Origin: Nonomuraea typhae
Lineage (GTDB): Bacteria; Actinomycetota; Actinomycetes; Streptosporangiales; Streptosporangiaceae
Length of the DNA stretch: 64,000 bases
Assembly: GCF_009760925.1 (NCBI RefSeq)
Contig: NZ_VRLV01000002.1
Coordinates: 496,001-560,000 of the forward strand
Reading direction: 5' to 3'
In this document: positions 58,331-64,000 of the stretch, piece after piece
How positions within the stretch are numbered: the stretch's first letter is position 1
Layout: each line of letters opens with the position of its first letter
Notes under the pieces: generated by a model
Seen by the model: only the letters and a program-made list of their open reading frames with translations
What the model was told of the DNA's origin: nothing
The model's database searches: none
Made by a program: the position numbers and the translations under genes

Positions 58331-58411
58331 TGATCACGCAGTTGTTCCGATGAGCGGAGCGCGCCCGCCTTGCGCGCTCCCGCGAACCCGGTCGGGACAA
58401 CTGCCTGATCA
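58331..58411. terminator. 81-bp nested cruciform/terminator between wbl and cydB
   Basis: An outer arm pair of 20 nt (58331-58350 and 58392-58411) matches at 18 of 20 positions in inverted orientation: TGATCA, two unmatched, then CAGTTGTTCCGA against TCGGGACAACTG. Inside it GGAGCGCGC and GCGCGCTCC (58356-58364, 58372-58380) form a perfect 9-bp stem with a 7-nt loop. The right arm includes the cydB stop codon. A shared bidirectional terminator is the simplest reading. Confidence 0.75.
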
Positions 58412-59404
58412 AGCAGGAATGTCACGGACGCCGATCCTGCGGCGGAACACCCAGTACGTCCAGCTCTGGTAGAGCAGCACCAGCGGCAGGAAGATCACCG
58501 CGACCCAGGTCATGATGCCGAGCGTCTTCGGCGTGGCGGCGGCGTTCGTCACCGTCAGGCTGTTGGCCGGATCGAGCGTCGAGGGCAGGACGTCCGGGTA
58601 GAGCACCGCGAACAAGCTGATCACCGCCACGCCGATGGCCACCGCCGACAGCGTGAACGCCCAGCCCTCGCGTCCCCTGGCGATCGCGCCGAGCCCGGCC
58701 AGAAACGCCAGCGCGGCTGCCACGGCCGGCACCGCGGTCACCCAGCTCCCGCCCTGGAACTGCGTCCAGCCCAGGAACAGCACGGCCAGCGCCGCGGCCA
58801 GCACGCCCACGCGGGAGGCCACCGCCCTGGCCCGGCCCCGGATCTCCCCCGTCGTCTTCAGCGACAGGAAGATCGCGCCGTGGGTGAGGAACAACGTCAG
58901 CGTCACCAGCCCGCCGAGCAGCGCATACGGGTTGAGCAGGTCCCAGAACGTCCCGGCGTACTCGTGCCGGGCGTCCAGCTTCACCCCGCGCACGATGTTG
59001 GCGAACGCCACGCCCCACAGCAGCGCCGGCACGACCGAGCCGAACACGATGCAGCGGTCCCAGTTCGCCTTCCAGCGCGCCGAGTCCCGCTTGGCCCGGT
59101 ACTCGAAGGCCACCCCGCGCAGGATGAGCGCCACCAGGATGATGAGCAGCGGCAGGTAGAAGCCGCTGAACAGGCTCGCGTACCACTCGGGGAAGGCGGC
59201 GAACGTCGCGCCCCCGGCGGTCAGCAGCCACACCTCGTTGCCGTCCCAGACCGGCCCGATCGTGTTGATCATCACGCGCCGTTCGGTCCCGTCCTTGGCC
59301 AGGACGGGCAGCAGCATGCCGACGCCGAAGTCGAAGCCCTCCAGGACGAAGTAGCCGACCCACAGCACGGCGATGGCCGCGAACCAGACGTCGTTCAGCG
59401 TCAT
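58409..59404 (-). CDS. cydB: Cytochrome bd oxidase subunit II (copy 2)
   Basis: The 331-residue CydB begins MTLNDVWFAAIAVLWVGYFVLEGFDFGVGMLLPVLA and has IGPVWDGNEVWLLTAGGATFAAFPEWYASLFSGFY. It ends VFRRRIGVRDIPA. It is of usual length. It starts 10 bp after cydA on the minus strand. Compared with copy 1 it has a longer middle region (VRGVKLDARHEYAG) and little repeat-like sequence. Confidence 0.95.
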   Translation of the reverse strand: MTLNDVWFAAIAVLWVGYFVLEGFDFGVGMLLPVLAKDGTERRVMINTIGPVWDGNEVWLLTAGGATFAAFPEWYASLFSGFYLPLLIILVALILRGVAFEYRAKRDSARWKANWDRCIVFGSVVPALLWGVAFANIVRGVKLDARHEYAGTFWDLLNPYALLGGLVTLTLFLTHGAIFLSLKTTGEIRGRARAVASRVGVLAAALAVLFLGWTQFQGGSWVTAVPAVAAALAFLAGLGAIARGREGWAFTLSAVAIGVAVISLFAVLYPDVLPSTLDPANSLTVTNAAATPKTLGIMTWVAVIFLPLVLLYQSWTYWVFRRRIGVRDIPA

Positions 59405-59414
59405 GGGGCACTCC

Positions 59415-60794
59415 TCAGTAGGCGAAGGCCAGTTTGCCGTCGTCGTCCGGTTCGTCCTTCAGAGGTGGCGGGGGCTGCCTGCCGTACTTGATCATGAGGC
59501 TCAGCTCGACCACGGCCAGCGCGCCGTACAGGAGCGTGAAGACGATCAGCGAGGTGAGGACGGTCCCCGCGCCGACCGCGGGCGAGACCCCCGCCGCGGT
59601 CTTCATCCGGGTGAAGACGAGCCACGGCTGGCGGCCCATTTCGGTGAAGATCCAGCCGAAGCTGTGCGCCAGGACCGGCAGCACCACCGACCAGGCGGCC
59701 ACCCGCCACAGCCAGCGCGGCTCCGGCAGGCGGCCCTTTCTCGTCAGCCAGAGCAGGACGAGCGCGATGAGGGCGGCCAGGCCGCCGCAGCCGATCATCA
59801 GGCGGAAGCCCCAGTAGGTGATCGGGATGTAGGGGCGGTAGTCGCCGGGGCCGAACTCCCGCTCGTACTGGGCCTGAAGGTCGTTGATGCCCTTGACCTC
59901 GCCGTCGAAGGAGCCGGTGGCCAGGTACGACAGCGCGCCGGGGATCTCGAGCTGGTACAGGGGCGTCTTGCCGTCGAGCGTGCCGATCGTGAACAGCGAG
60001 AAGGGGGCGGGCTGGGCGGTCTCGTAGAGTGCCTCGGCGGCGGCCATCTTCATCGGCTGCGTCTGGGTCATGATCTTGCCGAGCGTGTCGCCGGAGAAGA
60101 AGACCAGCACGAACGCGATCAGGGTGGTCCACAGGCCGAGCTTGAGCGTGGGGCGGAAGACGTCCACGTCACGCTTCCTGGCCAGGTGCCAGGCGGAGAC
60201 GGCCAGCAGGACCACGCCGCCCGACAGCCAGGCGGCGAAAATCGTGTGCGGGAACGTGGCCAGCACGACCTTGTTGGTGAGGACCGCGCCGAAGTCGGTC
60301 AGCTCCGCGCGGCCGCCGGCCGGCTTGTAGCCGACCGGCCACTGCATGAACGAGTTGGCGGCCAGGATGAAGTAGGCCGACATCACGGTCCCGATCGCGA
60401 CCAGCCAGATGCAGGCCAGGTGGAGCTTCTTGGGCAGCCGGTCCCAGCCGAAGATCCACAGTCCGAGGAAGGTGGACTCCAGGAAGAACGCCAGCAGCGC
60501 CTCGATGGCCAGCGGCGCGCCGAAGATGTCACCGACGAAGCGGGAGTAGGAGCTCCAGTTCATGCCGAACTGGAACTCCTGCACGATCCCGGTCACCACG
60601 CCCATGGCGAAGTTGATCAGGAAGAGCTTCCCGAAGAACTTGGTGGCCCGCAGGTACGAGCCCTTGCCGGTGCGTACCCACGCGGTGTGCAAGATCGCCA
60701 CCAGCAGTGACATGCCTATGGTGATCGGCACGAACAGGAAGTGGTACACCGTGGTGACACCGAACTGCCACCGTGCCAGATCCAGCGCGTCCAT
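59415..60794 (-). CDS. cydA: Cytochrome bd oxidase subunit I (copy 2)
   Basis: The 459-residue CydA opens MDALDLARWQFGVTTVYHFLFVPITIGMS and has the quinol-site signature EMGRQPWLV near residue 385. The opening is almost identical to that of copy 1, yet the central periplasmic parts differ (QYEREFGPGDYRPYIP). Its upstream region has a GTCACT/AGTGAC dyad, different from the CTAC-type dyads of copy 1. So the two oxidases are likely switched by different signals. No cydDC is adjacent here either. Confidence 0.96.
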   Translation of the reverse strand: MDALDLARWQFGVTTVYHFLFVPITIGMSLLVAILHTAWVRTGKGSYLRATKFFGKLFLINFAMGVVTGIVQEFQFGMNWSSYSRFVGDIFGAPLAIEALLAFFLESTFLGLWIFGWDRLPKKLHLACIWLVAIGTVMSAYFILAANSFMQWPVGYKPAGGRAELTDFGAVLTNKVVLATFPHTIFAAWLSGGVVLLAVSAWHLARKRDVDVFRPTLKLGLWTTLIAFVLVFFSGDTLGKIMTQTQPMKMAAAEALYETAQPAPFSLFTIGTLDGKTPLYQLEIPGALSYLATGSFDGEVKGINDLQAQYEREFGPGDYRPYIPITYWGFRLMIGCGGLAALIALVLLWLTRKGRLPEPRWLWRVAAWSVVLPVLAHSFGWIFTEMGRQPWLVFTRMKTAAGVSPAVGAGTVLTSLIVFTLLYGALAVVELSLMIKYGRQPPPPLKDEPDDDGKLAFAY

Positions 60795-60797
60795 AAA

Positions 60798-60816
60798 GTC
60801 ACTGTAAGTAAGTGAC
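60798..60816. promoter_or_regulatory. Inverted repeat just upstream of the second cydA
   Basis: GTCACT-GTAAGTA-AGTGAC is a perfect 6-bp inverted repeat with a 7-bp spacer, 3 bp before the cydA start codon (on the minus strand). It may be an operator or cover the ribosome-binding site. Confidence 0.5.
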
Positions 60817-60837
60817 CGAAAGCGTTATGTCATGACT

Positions 60838-60853
60838 CGCCTAATATCAGGCG
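60838..60853 (-). terminator. Hairpin across the DUF397 stop codon
   Basis: CGCCT-AATATC-AGGCG is a perfect 5-bp stem at the 3' end of the DUF397 gene, including its stop codon. It is a weak terminator candidate between that gene and cydA. Confidence 0.4.
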
Positions 60854-61080
60854 ATAAGATCGTCGAACTCCCCATCCTTCGCACCGAGCACGAAGGCGGC
60901 GATTTCCGCCTGTGTGTAGATCAGCGCGGGATCATCGGGGAAACGGGAGTTGCGCATGGCGATCTCACCGGTCGGCAGGGCCGCCACCTCCACGCAGTTC
61001 CCACTGGGGTTGCTGCGCCGGCTCTTGCGCCATCGGACAGGCAGGTTACTCGCGGACGTTCCGTTGCGGAACTCGGGCAT
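60847..61080 (-). CDS. DUF397 domain protein
   Basis: The 77-residue product starts MPEFRNGTSASNLPVRWRKSRRSNPSGNCVEVAALPTGEIAMRNSRFPD, the DUF397 signature (WRKSRRSN...NCVEVA...RNS), and ends DFIGGAKDGEFD-like FVLGAKDGEFDDL. DUF397 proteins occur in large paralogue families in actinomycetes beside XRE/DUF5753 regulators and affect development and antibiotic production. It has AAGGAG 5 nt upstream. The XRE partner is 110 bp upstream on the same strand. Confidence 0.92.
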   Translation of the reverse strand: MPEFRNGTSASNLPVRWRKSRRSNPSGNCVEVAALPTGEIAMRNSRFPDDPALIYTQAEIAAFVLGAKDGEFDDLIA

Positions 61081-61190
61081 GGACACTCCTTGGCGTGCTT
61101 TCAGATGCACGTGCATGCCGCACAATACGGGAGCGTGCTGATTTCTATATACGGGATGACCAAAATGACGGGTATGGCGAGGATCACACC

Positions 61191-62063
61191 TCACCGGAGG
61201 CTCTCCAGGAACCGCCTGGTCGCCGACGGCGAGTCCGCCTGGACGCTGAGCCGGTCCATGACCTTCACGTAGTGCTCGGTCTCCGGCGGCTTGTCGAGAT
61301 AGAGGGCGCTGGTCAGCTGCTCCATGTACACCACGTCGGGCAGCTCGCGCTCGGGGAAGCGCAGGATGCTGAACGGCCCGCCGGCCGCCGCGTGACCGCC
61401 CCGGTCGAACGGCATCACCTGCAGGGTGACGTTCGTCTGCGCGGTGACCTCCAGCAGGTGCTCGACCTGCGCCCGCATCACCTCCGGCCCACCGAGGGTA
61501 CGGCGCAGCACCGCCTCGTCGATCACCGCCCACAACGTCAGCCGCGGATCGGTGTCCAGGCGCCGCTGCCGGGCGGTGCGCAGGCTCACCCGCCGGTCGA
61601 TCCCCTCCTGGTCGTCCTGGTCGTGGGCGAGCATGATGACCGCCCGGGCATAGGCGGGGACCTGGAGCAGGCCGGGCACGAACTGGTTCTCGTACGTGCG
61701 GATGATCGAGGCGGCGCCCTCCAGCCCGATGTAGACCTCGAACCAGGAGGGCAGCAGGTCGGCGTACTTGTGCCACCAGCCCGGGGCGTTGGCCTGCTTG
61801 GCCAGCTCCAGCAGCGGCGCCCGCTCGGCCTCGTCGGTCACGCCGTACAGCGTGAGCAGGTCCGCCACGTCGCGCTGCTTGAAACTGACCTGGCCGAGCT
61901 CCAGCCGGGAGATCTTGGCGTGGGACGCGCGGATGGCGTAACCGGCGTCCTCGCGGCTGATGCCCTTGGCGGTACGCAGGTTGCGCAGCTGAGTGCCGAG
62001 AAGGATGCGCAGCACCGTTGGAGTCCCCTGCCCCTGGGACAGGAGGTTCCACTGCGCACTCAC
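61191..62063 (-). CDS. XRE-family regulator with DUF5753 domain
   Basis: The 290-residue protein has an N-terminal helix-turn-helix (LRNLRTAKGISREDAGYAIRASHAKISRLELGQVSFKQRDVADLLTLYG) and a C-terminal DUF5753 domain: YENQFVPGLLQVPAYARAVI, RRQRRL, VIDEAVLRR, LQVMPFDRGGHAA and DVVYMEQLTSALYLD. It is the classic partner of DUF397. Together with the HATPase gene to its right it makes the XRE-DUF397-ATPase trio seen many times per actinomycete genome. Confidence 0.93.
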   Translation of the reverse strand: MSAQWNLLSQGQGTPTVLRILLGTQLRNLRTAKGISREDAGYAIRASHAKISRLELGQVSFKQRDVADLLTLYGVTDEAERAPLLELAKQANAPGWWHKYADLLPSWFEVYIGLEGAASIIRTYENQFVPGLLQVPAYARAVIMLAHDQDDQEGIDRRVSLRTARQRRLDTDPRLTLWAVIDEAVLRRTLGGPEVMRAQVEHLLEVTAQTNVTLQVMPFDRGGHAAAGGPFSILRFPERELPDVVYMEQLTSALYLDKPPETEHYVKVMDRLSVQADSPSATRRFLESLR

Positions 62064-62205
62064 TCAGGGCCCCCGATTCTCGACCGCACCCAGTGTCCCA
62101 CGGATCTGACATACCCTCACAGATCATCTGCACGTGCATTTGCGGATTGCATCCGTAAAACACGAAAAGTCTTGCATCTGTAAGCGCACCCGGTAAAGAT
62201 GGGCA

Positions 62206-62712
62206 ATGGATCACCAGATCGGGGGCATGATGACGACGTTCGACGCGCGCCCGCGAGCCGCCACGGGCCCCGTGCCACCTCCGTGGCTGGCCGCCGTACT
62301 GCTCGGCGGGCGCCCCGGGGGACGTGAAGCGCTTTACCATTTCCACGAGCTCAGCGCCTTCGAGCCCGCGTCCGTGGCCGTGGCACGCCGTTTCGTCGAA
62401 CGCACCCTTCGGGAATGGCACGCACCGGAGATCTCCTTCGACGCCCAGCTCGTGGTCTCCGAGCTCGTCACCAACGCCATGCGCCACGGCGGCGGCGCCC
62501 TGCACCTCCGCCTCCTGGCCCACGCAGGCGACCTGGCCTGCGTGGTCAGCGACTACAGCCGGACCGCGCCCGTGCCCGCCGCCCCCGGCGTCTTCGCCGA
62601 GTTCGGCCGCGGCCTGGCGCTGGTCGAGGGCCTGACCAGAGCCTGGGGCTGGATCACGCCCCCCGGCCCCAACAAGTTCGTCTGGGCCTGCATGGCCATG
62701 ACCGGCCCATGA
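62206..62712 (+). CDS. HATPase_c (RsbW-like) ATP-binding protein
   Basis: The 168-residue protein contains an anti-sigma-factor-type histidine-kinase-like ATPase: VVSELVTNAMRHGGG (N box), VSDYSRTAP (G1-like) and GRGLALVEGLTRAWGW (G2). It lacks transmembrane or His phosphotransfer regions. Internal ATGs at 62227/62230 with GGGGG upstream are alternative starts. It is divergent from the XRE gene. Such proteins may act as anti-sigma or partner-switching kinases. Confidence 0.9.
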   Translation: MDHQIGGMMTTFDARPRAATGPVPPPWLAAVLLGGRPGGREALYHFHELSAFEPASVAVARRFVERTLREWHAPEISFDAQLVVSELVTNAMRHGGGALHLRLLAHAGDLACVVSDYSRTAPVPAAPGVFAEFGRGLALVEGLTRAWGWITPPGPNKFVWACMAMTGP

Positions 62713-62744
62713 GCCCTTGAGCCCACCTCGGAACCAGGCATGAC

Positions 62745-63371
62745 TCAACGCCCGAGCAACCGCAGCACATCCGCGTCACTCAACTGCCCGAAGCGCTCGT
62801 ACCACTGGCCCACCGCCCGGAAATCCACCGGAGTGGCCAGCACCACCACCTCGTCGGCCTCCGCCCGCAGCGCCCTGACCGTCTCCCGCGCCCCCACCGG
62901 TACGGCCAGCGTCACCCTGCCCGGCTCCCGGCCCGCCACCACCCGCAACGCCGCCCGCGCCGTCCCCCCGGTCGCCAGGCCGTCGTCGACCACGATCACC
63001 TCGCGCCCGGTGAGATCCGGCAGCGCACGCTCCCCCCGGTAGACGGCGACCCTGCGGGCCAGCTCCGCCCGCTCCCGCTCCACGACCCACGCCACCGACT
63101 CCGCCGTCATCCCCAGCTTGCGCAGCAACTCGAGGTCGAAGACGGGCTCCCCGCCCTCGGCGATCGCCCCCACCCCGAGCTCCGGGGCAGGCGGATACCC
63201 GATCTTCCGGGTCACCAGCACGTCCAGCCCCCCGCCCAGCCTTCGGGCCACCGGCTCCCCCACGGCCACACCGCCACGGGGCAACGCGAGCACCACCGGA
63301 TCCCGGGCGAACAACAGCCGCTCGGCAAGCAACTCCCCCGCCTCGGCCCGATCCGCGAACAGGTACCCCAC
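62745..63371 (-). CDS. Phosphoribosyltransferase family protein
   Basis: The 208-residue protein has the PRPP loop REVIVVDDGLATGGTARAALR, FADRAEAGELLAERL at the start and VVLALPRGGVAVGEPVARRL. This is the type often annotated as predicted phosphoribosyltransferase near dienelactone hydrolases. It salvages a base or acts as a regulator. It has no obvious partner here. Confidence 0.9.
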   Translation of the reverse strand: MGYLFADRAEAGELLAERLLFARDPVVLALPRGGVAVGEPVARRLGGGLDVLVTRKIGYPPAPELGVGAIAEGGEPVFDLELLRKLGMTAESVAWVVERERAELARRVAVYRGERALPDLTGREVIVVDDGLATGGTARAALRVVAGREPGRVTLAVPVGARETVRALRAEADEVVVLATPVDFRAVGQWYERFGQLSDADVLRLLGR

Positions 63372-63526
63372 ACCCGATACCTACCCGCCCTCCGCACGAC
63401 CACCGCCCAAACCACCCAACGCTCCTTAGGCACCCCAAGCCCGGTTGCCGGGCATCCGGGTGGGGCGCCTCGGCAGGCTGACAAAGGGCCGTGACGGCGC
63501 TCAGCCCGTCCGACGTGAGAAGCGAC

Positions 63527-63558
63527 CCCGCCGACCTGCGCCGGCCCACGTCGGCGGG
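63527..63558. terminator. Stem-loop between the phosphoribosyltransferase and HtrA-like genes
   Basis: CCCGCCGAC and GTCGGCGGG form a 9-bp stem with a 14-nt loop, 85 bp downstream of the HtrA-like stop codon on the minus strand. The 271-bp gap also contains one GCCGTACC word and no gene. Confidence 0.55.
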
Positions 63559-63642
63559 TGGCGTTACGCTGGCTTCGCCGTACCTTCAAGGCCCGAGAGC
63601 GGCTTCGCGGTGAAACTGAAGGCCGCACCGGAACGACCGCCA

Positions 63643-64000
63643 TCAGCACACCTCGGGGGCGGCGGGTCTGAGCACCACGATGCCCGAGGTCGCGTCCGTG
63701 GCGACCACGCGGGCGGCGGTGGTGGTGCCGTCGCCGAGCCTGATCGTCACCTCCCCCGAGGCGTCCTTGACCACCTGCGTGGTGGTCAGCACGAGCCCCC
63801 CGGAGTCGTAGACGACCCCCGACCCGGCGACGCGTTCGGCGACGATGACCGAGACGAGGTCCGGCCGTCCCGCGTCGTCCGGGCTGGAGGGCGCGCCCGC
63901 CAGGCGCGTGGACAGCGTCATCGTCCGCGGGACGTCCTTCCACTGCTGGTCCCGCAGCACGCCGCCGGCCAGCGCCGCCCCCATGACGAGGCCCGCGATC
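63643..64000 (-). CDS. HtrA/trypsin-like membrane-anchored protein, degenerate, partial at window edge
   Basis: The frame is open to the right edge. The visible part has a hydrophobic segment (IAGLVMGAALAGGVL), a linker, and the first half of a trypsin-like domain: GSGVVYDSGGLVLTTTQVVKDASGEVTIRLGDG. In active HtrA proteins the equivalent of LTTTQVV reads LTNxHVV, so the catalytic His is replaced by Gln. The protein stops after GIVVLRPAAPEVC, before the Ser motif GNSGGP. It therefore looks like a truncated, inactive paralogue, unless it has another role. An in-frame ATG at 63984 could start it inside the window. Confidence 0.7.
   Translation of the reverse strand, partial: IAGLVMGAALAGGVLRDQQWKDVPRTMTLSTRLAGAPSSPDDAGRPDLVSVIVAERVAGSGVVYDSGGLVLTTTQVVKDASGEVTIRLGDGTTTAARVVATDATSGIVVLRPAAPEVC

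Noticed and set aside
60847..62063. XRE/DUF397 pair as a new toxin-antitoxin system
   Set aside because: This pairing is common in actinomycetes, where members are described as developmental regulators; the sequence offers nothing special beyond it.

Overview
This 64-kb window is chromosomal DNA of a high-GC actinomycete. A WhiB-family gene, an XRE/DUF5753 - DUF397 pair next to a HATPase gene, an IdeR/DtxR-type iron box, many GTG/TTG starts and 4-bp GTGA/ATGA gene overlaps all point to Actinobacteria. The gene mix suggests Streptosporangiales (Nonomuraea-like), but that is an inference. Both edges cut genes: a Gfo/Idh/MocA oxidoreductase on the left and an HtrA-like protein on the right. I see no tRNA, rRNA, convincing CRISPR array, prophage or large secondary-metabolite cluster.

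Layout. 0-5 kb: MocA-type oxidoreductase, a DUF3800-like protein, and the hydantoinase/oxoprolinase pair hyuA-hyuB. 5-10 kb: housekeeping genes (thymidine kinase, DsbA/FrnE-like oxidoreductase, CoxG-like SRPBCC protein, polysaccharide deacetylase). 10-12 kb: a first cytochrome bd oxidase (cydAB) behind a nested palindromic operator. 12.9-19.1 kb: a branched-chain-amino-acid-type (HAAT) ABC transporter livFGMH with its binding protein, divergent from a LacI regulator. 19.1-20.7 kb: decayed IS21-like sequence whose inverted ends flank a lipoprotein gene. 20.7-24.5 kb: a flavin monooxygenase, two divergent genes fused head-to-head by an apparent deletion, and a PHP phosphoesterase whose 3' end is duplicated. 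24.6-28.5 kb: secreted proteins (RTX-repeat protein, PQQ-type sugar dehydrogenase, LamG-like protein). The RTX gene is preceded by the same paired operator that sits upstream of lacI. 28.6-42.4 kb: a lipoprotein, a leucine-rich-repeat protein, a molybdenum hydroxylase (CoxM-S-L order) with two NCS2 nucleobase permeases, PucR, and an AllH-AllF-AllG oxamate-carbamoyltransferase-like operon.

42.5-64 kb: a Ser/Thr kinase with a decapeptide-repeat linker, a TetR/hydrolase pair, a MOSC protein, membrane and MFS proteins, a PolA-like polymerase, a metallophosphoesterase, an alkylglycerone-phosphate-synthase-like FAD enzyme with TetR and GlpD, an iron-box-controlled sucrase/ferredoxin-like protein, a Wbl protein, a second cydBA operon, the XRE/DUF397/HATPase set, a phosphoribosyltransferase and the partial HtrA-like protein.

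How the genes may work together. PucR, two nucleobase permeases, a form-II molybdenum hydroxylase, AllFGH homologues, and hyuAB further away make a plausible purine/pyrimidine/hydantoin catabolic region. Uricase, allantoinase and carbamate kinase are not present in the window. The LacI protein probably controls both its divergent transporter and the secreted-protein locus 6.5 kb away. Two non-sequence-scale features stand out. In-frame tandem arrays recur in at least eight loci. The octamer GCCGTACC/GGTACGGC appears by hand count several times more often than composition predicts. Long antisense open frames were treated as high-GC shadows.
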